From positions 1-12,792 of the forward strand of contig WFYP01000219.1 in assembly GCA_015490055.1 (NCBI GenBank): a stretch of 12,792 bases of DNA, read 5' to 3'. The notes beneath the pieces were generated by a model. The model was not told where the DNA came from. It worked only from the letters and a program-made list of their open reading frames with translations, and searched no databases. Source of the DNA: Nitratifractor sp. (GTDB lineage: Bacteria; Campylobacterota; Campylobacteria; Campylobacterales; Sulfurovaceae). This document shows, piece after piece, positions 1 to 6,870 of this stretch. A program made the position numbers and the translations under genes. Positions within the stretch are counted from its first letter, which is position 1; the number at the start of each line of letters is the position of its first letter.

Positions 1-6
1 AGGTAT

Positions 7-12
7 TATAAT
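7..12 (+). promoter_or_regulatory. Possible -10 element upstream of the hydrogenase-related operon
   Basis: An exact TATAAT lies here, about 125 nt before the first gene; a matching -35 would fall outside the window. The rest of the leader to position 137 is very AT-rich and holds two copies of TTTTGCAA (33-40 and 50-57, the second part of the palindrome TTTTGCAAAA). A weaker alternative -10, TATTAA, is near 101. Exact -10 hexamers are common by chance in DNA this AT-rich, so the call is weak. Confidence 0.25.
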
Positions 13-137
13 TTCACCATATTTTTTCTAAATTTTGCAAGAATCAAATTTTTGCAAAAGTTTTTAAAATTTCCGAGGGTAAATAGCGTGTAACTTCAGT
101 TATTAAAATTGCCCTAAATTCTTACTAGGATTTACTA

Positions 138-2003
138 ATGTTAGGTTTTGATGCGTTTTCTTTAATTTTTTTCTTACTTATAATTTTAGGAGTTTTCCCT
201 AATATATTTTATACTTTTGGTTATCTGCCTCATATCAAAAGAAAAACTTACTTTTTAGTAAACTATTTTGCTTTTATTGTTTCTATGATTGGAGTAGTGT
301 TAGCCAAAGAGATACTAGTTTTTCTATTTTTTTGGGAATTGATGAGCTTAACTTCCTGGCAACTGATTTTAACAGAAAATACAAAAGAGAGTAGGGAAGC
401 AGGGCGATTTTATTTTCTTATGACCCATTTAGGTTTTGTATTTGTATTGTTGTTCTTTTTAATATTATCGCCAAATGATTTATCAGCTAATTTTAGTGTT
501 TTAAAACTTTATGCACAGAGTTTTGAATATCCAACACTTTTATTCTTTTTAATTGCGATTGGTTTTTTAAGCAAAGCTGGTGTTGTTCCACTTCATGTTT
601 GGTTGCCTTATGCTCACCCCGCAGCACCTAGCCCAGTATCGGCACTTATGAGTGGTGTTATGTTAAAAGTTGCAATTTATGCCTTTTTGCGATTTATGTT
701 TATTTTGCCAGCTTGGCAGTTGGAGTGGGGGATTATTGTGCTTTTCTTGGGTGCAATTACAAGTTTGGTTGGTGTATTGTATGCTCTTAGCGAGCACGAC
801 ATTAAAGCCCTTTTAGCCAACCACTCTGTAGAGAATATTGGTATTATTTTAATTGCTATTGGTTTGGGTATGATATTTCATACATTAAAGTTAGATACAT
901 TAAGTGCATTTAGCTTTATCGCAGGGGTTTACCACTCCTTTAACCATATGAGCTTTAAGTCGCTTCTGTTTATGACAGCAGGGAGTGTGCTGCATCAAAC
1001 CCATACAAAAAATATGGAGAAGTATGGCGGTTTAATTAAGTTAATGCCAATTACTGCTTTTCTGTTTTTATTAGCAGCTATATCTATTACGGCATTACCG
1101 CCTACAAACGGCTTTTTGAGTGAATGGATGATTTTTCAAAGTATGTTAAGTACGGCTGGAATTTCAGATATCTCGCTTAAACTATCTTTTGGTTTTACAA
1201 TTTTTGCATTAGCACTAACAGGTGGTTTAGCGATTGCCTGTTTTGTAAAAGCATTTGGTATTACATTTTTAGGGCTTGCAAGAAGCGAAAATGCAAAACA
1301 TGCAAAAGAGGTAAATATACTTATGCTTTTAGGGCAAATGTTTATGGGAGTGGTTGTTGTTGGTTTAATGCTCTTTATGCCATCTATTATAAAGGCGATA
1401 AATGCATCTATGCCAATAAGCAATATTTACGATAAAATGTTTCCAAACTACTTTGTAATGCACTCTGTAGCTCATAATTTTGGTGCAGTTTCACCACTCT
1501 TTTTATTGGTTGCTTTAATTGGTATTACATTAATGGTTTGGCTTGCTTATAAAGTAATTAACCCTAAAATAAGAGAGTATCACACTTGGGCATGCGGTTA
1601 CGATACAAATGCAAAACTGCAATACTCTACAACAGGCTTTGCTGGACCAATTAGACGCTTTTTTACTTGGCTCTATAAGCCAGATGTACATAAACATAAA
1701 GAGATACTCTATGGGCATAAAACTAAATTTAAATCGAGCCTTTACGAAGTGCATGTAAAACCGCTTTTTGAGCGTAGTTTATACGATAGTGTAAAAAAGG
1801 CTATCAATTACATAACTTATATCGTCTATCGAGCATCGCATTTTGAAAAAGAGAGGTACTCGGCACTTATTTTTAATTTGCTAATATTTATTCTATTTAG
1901 TATGCGCGTGTTTTATCACGAAGTTAGTTGGGGAAGTATCCTTTTAGAAGGTGTTGTTGTATCAATATTTATTAGCATAATTTTGTTTGGAGAGAGAAAA
2001 TGA
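138..2003 (+). CDS. hyfB: HyfB-like antiporter-type membrane subunit of an Ehr (hydrogenase-related) complex
   Basis: This 621-residue polytopic inner-membrane protein belongs to the NuoL/M/N-MrpA family and probably translocates protons or sodium. Visible family residues are Glu67 in the TM5 motif FFWELMS, Lys146 in SKAGVVPLHVWLP, Lys177 in the next helix, Lys223 in DIKALLANHS, His270/Lys274 in the broken-helix motif NHMSFKSLLF and Lys371 near TM12. The segment around 484-508 (WACGYDTNA, then QYSTTGFAGPIRRFF) is the C-terminal signature typical of HyfB rather than NuoL. A further hydrophilic stretch and two last helices follow. Length is near E. coli HyfB (about 670). AGGA at 127-130, 7 nt before ATG, supports the start. 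It is the first gene of a six-gene operon, and its stop overlaps the next start (ATGA). In Geobacter-type Ehr nomenclature, as I recall it, this would be EhrA. Confidence 0.88.
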   Translation: MLGFDAFSLIFFLLIILGVFPNIFYTFGYLPHIKRKTYFLVNYFAFIVSMIGVVLAKEILVFLFFWELMSLTSWQLILTENTKESREAGRFYFLMTHLGFVFVLLFFLILSPNDLSANFSVLKLYAQSFEYPTLLFFLIAIGFLSKAGVVPLHVWLPYAHPAAPSPVSALMSGVMLKVAIYAFLRFMFILPAWQLEWGIIVLFLGAITSLVGVLYALSEHDIKALLANHSVENIGIILIAIGLGMIFHTLKLDTLSAFSFIAGVYHSFNHMSFKSLLFMTAGSVLHQTHTKNMEKYGGLIKLMPITAFLFLLAAISITALPPTNGFLSEWMIFQSMLSTAGISDISLKLSFGFTIFALALTGGLAIACFVKAFGITFLGLARSENAKHAKEVNILMLLGQMFMGVVVVGLMLFMPSIIKAINASMPISNIYDKMFPNYFVMHSVAHNFGAVSPLFLLVALIGITLMVWLAYKVINPKIREYHTWACGYDTNAKLQYSTTGFAGPIRRFFTWLYKPDVHKHKEILYGHKTKFKSSLYEVHVKPLFERSLYDSVKKAINYITYIVYRASHFEKERYSALIFNLLIFILFSMRVFYHEVSWGSILLEGVVVSIFISIILFGERK

Positions 2004-2926
2004 TTTACTATATAATTCAAATTTTGAGCATATTTTTAATAGCACCATTTTTAGTTGGCATAATTAAAAGTATAAAAATGTTTATGCTCTATAAGAGACC
2101 AATATCTCCATTTCAGCCATATTTTGACTTTTATAAATTGCTATATAAAGAGGTTATTTACTCAAAAGAGAGCAGTGCCGTATCTAAGATTGCACCAATT
2201 TTGATAATTTCGCCATTGATTTTGGTTGTTTTTTTGCTACCGCCAATATTTAAAGATAGTTTTTATGTATCGTTTATGGATGCCTTTACAATTACGGGGC
2301 TTATTAGTCTTTCGACCTTTTTTTTAATGCTATTAGGGGTAGATAGTGCAAGTGCATTTGGAGGGCTAGGGAGCAGTAGAGAGGCGTTTATATCGGCACT
2401 TGTAGAGCCTGCAATGATTTTAACAATTTTTAGTGTTTCACTTATGGCAAATTCGATTGGTATCTCTAAAGCAGCTCTTAATTTGGCAAGCTCCTTTCCT
2501 GCTACGCATGCAGCGAGTTTTGTATTGGCAGCAATTAGCTTTTTTATTTTGTTAGTTGCAGAAAATGGTAGAATTCCGGTAGATAATCCAGAGACTCACT
2601 TAGAGCTTACAATGGTACACGAAGCGATGATACTCGATGTAAGTGGGGCAGATTTGGCACTTGTAGAGTTAGCTAGTGGTATTAAGTATGCTATATTTGC
2701 GACTCTGTTTGTTACGCTGTTTATTCCATTCGGTACAGATTTGCCATTTGCCTTAGCCTTTTTAGTCTTTATTGCAAAACTGCTTATTGTATCGGTTGTT
2801 ATAGCACTGCTAGAGGTAAATACTGCAAAACTTCGACTCTTTAAGGTGCCAAATTTGTTGGGTATATCTATTATTTTTGGCTTTTTAAGTTTAATAACTT
2901 TCTACATTTTAGGAGGTGTAGCATGA
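2000..2926 (+). CDS. hyfC: HyfC/HycD/NuoH-like membrane anchor subunit
   Basis: This 308-residue subunit has about eight membrane segments and belongs to the complex I subunit 1 (NuoH) / HycD / EchB family. It connects the soluble electron-transfer arm to the ion-pumping arm. Diagnostic stretches are the polar loop around 34-51 ending in QPYFDFYKLLYKE, GLGSSREAF at 122-130 with Glu136 shortly after, and ENGRIPVDNPETHLELT at 188-204 followed by MVHEAM, whose acidic and histidine residues line the coupling channel in this family. Length matches E. coli HycD/HyfC (about 307-315). ATG overlaps the upstream stop by 4 bp and has GGAGAGAG 3 nt upstream of it, implying translational coupling. Nothing is truncated. 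EhrB would be the equivalent Ehr name. Confidence 0.9.
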   Translation: MIYYIIQILSIFLIAPFLVGIIKSIKMFMLYKRPISPFQPYFDFYKLLYKEVIYSKESSAVSKIAPILIISPLILVVFLLPPIFKDSFYVSFMDAFTITGLISLSTFFLMLLGVDSASAFGGLGSSREAFISALVEPAMILTIFSVSLMANSIGISKAALNLASSFPATHAASFVLAAISFFILLVAENGRIPVDNPETHLELTMVHEAMILDVSGADLALVELASGIKYAIFATLFVTLFIPFGTDLPFALAFLVFIAKLLIVSVVIALLEVNTAKLRLFKVPNLLGISIIFGFLSLITFYILGGVA

Positions 2927-3513
2927 TAGATGTTTTAATTGGTTTTTATATAGCTACACTTATTACTGAGCTCTTTACCACAAGGCTTTACAGGCTTCTT
3001 GGTTGGTATGCACTAAATTCTCTCTTTTTGGGGCTTATTGCTATATATATGGGTGCAGAAATTGGCGATAATGCTATGATTATTAGCGGTTCTATAACTA
3101 TTCTTATAAAATTTATGCTTATTCCATATGTTTTAAAATATATTGCAACTAAATTCAATATACCAAGAAATATAAATCCAAATTTGAAAGTGCACTATTC
3201 AACAATTATTGTACCTGTTATTTTAGTTTTTACATACTATTTAGTAAACCCAATAATTCATAATATGGCATATAATGCAAACTATGTTGCTCTCTCTATT
3301 AGCAGCCTCTTTTTAGCAATGCTTTTAATTATAGAGCATAAAAACATTGCACCAAAAATTGTTGGCTTTTTATCTATAGAGAATGCTCTATTTTTGCTTG
3401 CCATTAGTGCCACGAAGGGTATGCCAATGCTTGTAGAACTTGGTATTTTTGTCGATTTATTAATGCTTATTGTAATTGTAAATATTCTCTTTAAGCATCA
3501 AGGAGATTTTTAA
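2923..3513 (+). CDS. hyfE: HyfE-like membrane subunit (NuoK-like C-terminal half)
   Basis: This small, strongly hydrophobic protein of 196 residues has roughly six membrane segments. The C-terminal half carries the HyfE/NuoK-type pattern: Glu153 in LSIENALFLLA, then KGMPMLVELGIFVDLL with Glu172 and Asp178 in predicted helices. These are the buried acids that relay charge between the NuoH-like and antiporter-like parts in this superfamily. It is slightly shorter than E. coli HyfE (about 216). A near-perfect ribosome binding site (AGGAGGTG, 2911-2918) precedes an ATG that overlaps the hyfC-like stop by 4 bp. Its position between the HyfC-like and HyfF-like genes is the usual order for this complex. 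EhrC would be the equivalent Ehr name. Confidence 0.82.
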   Translation: MIDVLIGFYIATLITELFTTRLYRLLGWYALNSLFLGLIAIYMGAEIGDNAMIISGSITILIKFMLIPYVLKYIATKFNIPRNINPNLKVHYSTIIVPVILVFTYYLVNPIIHNMAYNANYVALSISSLFLAMLLIIEHKNIAPKIVGFLSIENALFLLAISATKGMPMLVELGIFVDLLMLIVIVNILFKHQGDF

Positions 3514-4895
3514 TGCTTATTATTTTTATACCATCAATTTTACTTGTTATACTTAGTTTTTTTAAGATAAATAGAACTCTTATGGCTGCGGTTTCATCGT
3601 TAATAATTGTTCCGGCTATCTATATATTTATGCACCCATTTGTAAATGAGTATTTTTTAGTAGATAAGTTAAACTCTTTTGTACTTTTAATCTCTTCGAT
3701 AGTTGGTGTTGGGGTTAGTTTAAGTATGATTTCTCTGCCTGAGAGATTAAACTTAAACGAAGAGGCTATAAAAAGATTTTATCGCTTCTTTGGAATATTT
3801 TGGTTTGGGCTTATTATCTCTATATTGGCAAATAATATGGGGATATTTTGGATAGGTTTAGAGTTTGCAACACTCTCGACTGTCTATATGATAAAGGTAA
3901 AAGATTCACTAACAGCACACAAAGAGGCGTGGAAATATTTGACTGTTGGAGCTATTGCAATTTCGCTTGTACTCTTTGGTATTATACTTATGTACGCCTC
4001 TGCCAAAGATGTTTTGGGTGAAGATGCTATGAACTTTTACGCTTTAGCAAAAAATGCCGGCAAAATCAATAACTTTTTATTTGAAATCGGTTTTACAATA
4101 TCGGTAACAGGCTTTTTTATAAAGATGGGCTTTTTCCCAATGAATTTATGGTTAGCAGATATTGAGAGAGCAAGTATATACCCAGTTGCAGCACTCTTTA
4201 GTGGTATTTTAGAGAGTGCGATAATGTTAGGCTTTTTTAGACTAAGTAAAATAGAGATGCTTGTAAATACTTCGCACTTAGTTACATTTAGCTATATTTA
4301 TGCAATCTTTACACTCTTTATGGTGAGCTTTTTAATATATAGAACTAAAGATTTTGTAACAACTTTTGCCCTATCTGGAATTGAGCATATGGTTTTAATT
4401 ACTATATTTTGGGTAAGTGGCGGTTATTTCGCCGCACTTTTGCACTTAGCTGCACACGCATTTTTAAAGCCGGCACTATTTTTAAGTTCTAGTATGTTGG
4501 AGCAAAAGAGACGATACAGTTTTAAGGGGGCACTTAAAGGGTATAGTAACAAATTGGTACCACTTTTAATTAGCCTATTGCTTTTGGGCATAATCTCTAT
4601 ACCACCAAGCCCAATGTTCTTTAGTGAAATATTTGGTTTTAAAGCAATGCTAGATGTTGCACAAGATTCAGATTACTTTTTAGTAATGATTTTTGCGATA
4701 TTTATAATTATGCTTCTGCTATCGATTATCTTTTACAAATTTATTACGATATATCAAGAGGCACTTTATGATGGAGACGATGAGCCTAAAAAAGTATATA
4801 AAAGTGAAATTGCAATGTTACTGCTTTTTACAATTTCGCTTTTGGCACTAATTTTACCACAAGTTTTTGACTACATAGAGGGGATAATCAAATGA
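3513..4895 (+). CDS. hyfF: HyfF-like second antiporter-type membrane subunit
   Basis: This is a second proton-conducting-transporter family protein, 460 residues, shorter than E. coli HyfF (about 526). Family residues present are Glu117 in TM5 (WIGLEFATL), Lys204 in TM7 (FIKMGFFPMNLWLAD), His315/Lys319 in the broken-helix segment AAHAFLKPALFL, and Lys409 near TM12. The usual DAHxxAPxPVSALLSG stretch has drifted to ADIERASIYPVAALFSG. By eye, the TM8 lysine position is Ser235. The lysine of the DxKRLLAYSSIEHMG motif is replaced by Val282, although IEHM (290-293) is kept. The start overlaps the previous stop by one base (TAATG), with AGGAG 7 nt before the ATG. It probably forms one of only two antiporter-like channels of the complex. 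EhrD would be the equivalent Ehr name. Confidence 0.83.
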   Translation: MLIIFIPSILLVILSFFKINRTLMAAVSSLIIVPAIYIFMHPFVNEYFLVDKLNSFVLLISSIVGVGVSLSMISLPERLNLNEEAIKRFYRFFGIFWFGLIISILANNMGIFWIGLEFATLSTVYMIKVKDSLTAHKEAWKYLTVGAIAISLVLFGIILMYASAKDVLGEDAMNFYALAKNAGKINNFLFEIGFTISVTGFFIKMGFFPMNLWLADIERASIYPVAALFSGILESAIMLGFFRLSKIEMLVNTSHLVTFSYIYAIFTLFMVSFLIYRTKDFVTTFALSGIEHMVLITIFWVSGGYFAALLHLAAHAFLKPALFLSSSMLEQKRRYSFKGALKGYSNKLVPLLISLLLLGIISIPPSPMFFSEIFGFKAMLDVAQDSDYFLVMIFAIFIIMLLLSIIFYKFITIYQEALYDGDDEPKKVYKSEIAMLLLFTISLLALILPQVFDYIEGIIK

Positions 4896-6256
4896 GACTA
4901 ATAGCAAGATTTGCCCAAGAGTTACAAAATGGTATCGAAATAGTAGATGTTTACGACAAAGAGACTCAAAAGAGTCTGCTAAGTTTTGATAACTTAAAAA
5001 TAGGGACACTAACAAAAAAATATCCATCGGCAATTTGGATGGAGCGAAAAATAAGCGATGAATTTGGAGTAGAGTTTATAGACTCTTTCGATACTCGACC
5101 ACTGTTAAAACATGAGCATTTCCCAAGCGATATTTATCCACTAAGAAAAAATTTTAATGCAACAGAGATAAACTTTTCAGAATATAAGCCTTACGATTAC
5201 GAGGCTATTGGTGGTGATGGTGTCTTTCAAGTTGCAGTTGGTCCAATTCATGCAGGGATTATTGAGCCAGGACACTTCCAATTTTCACAAGCTGGCGAAG
5301 AGATTTTACACTTAGAGATACGCCATTTCTATAAATACCGAGCAATCGAGAAGATGTGCGAAGGTAAAGAACCAATGGCTATTAAAAAAATAGTAGAACG
5401 AATTAGTGGTAATGAAAGCGTGGCATACCAAGTAGCTTTTGTTGATATTTTAGCTCAAGCAAGTGGCATAGAGTTGCCCACATCAATAAAGCAAAAATAT
5501 GCAACCCTTTTAGAAGTAGAGCGAATAATTCACCACTTAACAGATATTGGTTTTATCGCTAACGATGTAGGTTTTGCCCCAGCTTTAGCTCTTGGTGGAA
5601 AACTAAGCGAAGAGGCACGAAGAGTTTTTGCAAAAATTACAGGGCACCGTTTTGGCTTTGGAGCGATAAAGGAGGAATTAACTATAGACTTTGGCTCTTT
5701 AATTGAGTTTTTAAACTACTTAGAAAAAGAGTTAGAATTTTTTAGAGATTGGATATACGATATACCATCTGTTTGGGATAGATTCGATACAACAGGTAAA
5801 TTAAGCGTTAGAAAAGCAATTAAATATGGAGTAGTTGGAGTAGGGGCTAGAGCAAGTGGTGTAAAAGTAGATGCAAGAGATAACGATTTTTACAAAAACT
5901 TTGGCTACCAAATGCAGTTAGGGAAAAAAGGCGAAGTGAGCGATAGGTTTAAATTGCGATTTAACGAAATATTTAACTCAATAGAGATGATAAAAAACTT
6001 TGAAACATACGATAATGAAGGCTTTGAATTTGGCGAATTTAAAGATGGTGAATATAGTGCATTTACAGAGAGTAGCATAGGCGAGCTGTTTATGTATCTA
6101 AAAATCAAAAATGGATTAGTAGATAGATTCTTTGTACGCGACCCATCATTCATAAATTGGCAAGCATTTCATACGACAATTTATAAAGATATTATTGCAG
6201 ATTTCCCACTAATAAACAAAAGTTTCGATTTAAGCTACGCAGGGAGCGACTTATGA
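4892..6256 (+). CDS. hyfG: Hydrogenase-like large subunit lacking the Ni-Fe ligands (EhrL; HyfG/HycE/NuoCD homologue)
   Basis: This 454-residue cytoplasm-facing subunit is homologous to HycE/HyfG and NuoC-NuoD. Residues 1 to about 88 are a short NuoC-like domain ending in the characteristic RPLLKHEHFPSDIYPLRKNF. The rest is NuoD/large-subunit-like, with GPIHAGIIEPGHFQF at 117-131 and LEIRHFYKYRAIEKM at 141-155. The N-terminal Ni-binding motif RICGxC is R170-I-S-G-N-E175, and the C-terminal DPCxxC is D417-P-S-F-I-N422. All four metal-ligating cysteines are therefore gone; Cys156 is the only cysteine in the chain. The C-terminus (FPLINKSFDLSYAGSDL) resembles, as I recall, cysteine-less 'hydrogenase III large subunit' proteins of Geobacter and mycobacteria. 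It cannot be a conventional hydrogenase. Start ATGA overlaps the upstream stop, with GAGGGG 8 nt before it. The symbol records homology only; EhrL is more accurate. Confidence 0.88.
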   Translation: MRLIARFAQELQNGIEIVDVYDKETQKSLLSFDNLKIGTLTKKYPSAIWMERKISDEFGVEFIDSFDTRPLLKHEHFPSDIYPLRKNFNATEINFSEYKPYDYEAIGGDGVFQVAVGPIHAGIIEPGHFQFSQAGEEILHLEIRHFYKYRAIEKMCEGKEPMAIKKIVERISGNESVAYQVAFVDILAQASGIELPTSIKQKYATLLEVERIIHHLTDIGFIANDVGFAPALALGGKLSEEARRVFAKITGHRFGFGAIKEELTIDFGSLIEFLNYLEKELEFFRDWIYDIPSVWDRFDTTGKLSVRKAIKYGVVGVGARASGVKVDARDNDFYKNFGYQMQLGKKGEVSDRFKLRFNEIFNSIEMIKNFETYDNEGFEFGEFKDGEYSAFTESSIGELFMYLKIKNGLVDRFFVRDPSFINWQAFHTTIYKDIIADFPLINKSFDLSYAGSDL

Positions 6257-6273
6257 GAATAGAAGGTTAAGAT

Positions 6274-6756
6274 ATGTATAGATACTGGAAAAAGAGATTT
6301 AAAACAACACTAGAGCAAGATGAAGAGTTAGAAGCTATTAAAAAAGAGTTAAAAAAACTGGTTAAAAAAAAGTTTGGCGGAAGCTTAGCTATTAGAATGG
6401 TAGATAGTGGCAGTTGCAATGCCTGTGAGGCAGAGTGTAACGCATTATCGAACCCATACTACAATTTAGAAGAGTTAGGAATTCACTTTGTAGCAAGCCC
6501 AAGACACGCAGATGTAATGTTTTTAAGTGGCGTTATGACTTTTAATATGTACCACCACGCCATAGATTGTTACAACCAAATACCTTCACCAAAATGGGTA
6601 ATAGCTATTGGTGATTGTGTAAAAGATTTAGGAGTATTTGAAAAAACTTATGCTATTAAAGGCAATAGTATAGAAGTAACGCATTATATTCCAAATTGCC
6701 CACCAAGCCCTAAAGATATTATTGCTGGCTTTCTGGAATTTGCTCGGGAAGTTTAA
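6274..6756 (+). CDS. hyfI: HyfI/HycG/NuoB-like small subunit with proximal [4Fe-4S] cluster (EhrS)
   Basis: This 160-residue electron-transfer subunit belongs to the NuoB / [NiFe]-hydrogenase small-subunit family. The four expected cluster ligands are visible: Cys48 and Cys51 (GSCNACEAEC, a hydrogenase-type CxxC rather than the adjacent CC of NuoB), Cys115 in IGDCVKDLG and Cys142 in IPNCPPSP. Cys55 and Cys99 are extra. The first 35 residues form a lysine- and glutamate-rich helix. It is much shorter than E. coli HyfI (about 250), lacking its C-terminal extension, and closer to the core of HycG. It starts 17 bp after the large subunit, preceded by AGAAGG (6261-6266). Together with the cysteine-less large subunit it would carry one N2-like cluster whose redox partner is unknown. 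Confidence 0.87.
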   Translation: MYRYWKKRFKTTLEQDEELEAIKKELKKLVKKKFGGSLAIRMVDSGSCNACEAECNALSNPYYNLEELGIHFVASPRHADVMFLSGVMTFNMYHHAIDCYNQIPSPKWVIAIGDCVKDLGVFEKTYAIKGNSIEVTHYIPNCPPSPKDIIAGFLEFAREV

Positions 6757-6762
6757 TTTTGT

Positions 6763-6825
6763 AGGGTCGATTTATCGACCACAAAATAGCCATTTATCTG
6801 AATTATTGGTCGATAAATCGACCCT
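6763..6825. repeat. Perfect inverted repeat with self-palindromic arms (REP/MITE-like)
   Basis: AGGGTCGATTTATCGACCA at 6763-6781 is the exact reverse complement of 6807-6825, separated by 25 nt. Each arm is itself a palindrome (GGTCGATTTATCGACC and its complement), so the DNA can form one long hairpin or two small ones. It sits between two convergent genes. Neither strand shows a T-run directly after the stem, so a simple intrinsic terminator is not the best reading. The layout, with paired palindromes facing each other across a short spacer, resembles REP doublets or non-autonomous palindromic elements. Identity as a multicopy element is inferred, not shown. Confidence 0.75.
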
Positions 6826-6845
6826 GTATATAAGAAATTTAATAC

Positions 6846-6870
6846 TCAAGCAGAGCTTGAATATATTTTT
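6846..6870 (+). terminator. Probable intrinsic terminator of the hydrogenase-related operon
   Basis: TCAAGC-AGA-GCTTGA forms a 6-bp stem with a 3-nt loop, followed on the + strand by ATATATTTTT. It lies about 90 nt past the last gene of the operon. It abuts the stop codon of the convergent phosphate transporter, so on the - strand the same hairpin comes just after that gene. There it lacks a good T-run, and any terminator activity in that direction would be weaker. Confidence 0.45.

Noticed and set aside
1136..1423. Antisense open frame within the HyfB-like gene
   Set aside because: It is the complement of conserved membrane-protein codons and has no supporting signals. The other short frames at 1530-1754, 5905-6153, 10015-10206, 10476-10697, 10801-11031 and 11666-11977 are rejected for the same reason.
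4892..6756. Annotation as an active hydrogen-evolving group 4 [NiFe] hydrogenase
   Set aside because: The large subunit lacks all four Ni-Fe-binding cysteines, and no maturation protease is present; homology alone would mislead here.
138..6756. Partial NADH dehydrogenase (complex I) operon
   Set aside because: The gene order, the HyfB C-terminal signature, the HyfE-type subunit and the CxxC spacing of the small subunit fit the hydrogenase-4/Ehr type. NuoA, NuoJ, NuoI and NuoEFG are missing.
6763..6825. Simple intrinsic terminator reading of the long inverted repeat
   Set aside because: No T-run follows the stem on either strand, and each arm is a palindrome on its own. The nearby hairpin at 6846-6870 is a better terminator candidate.
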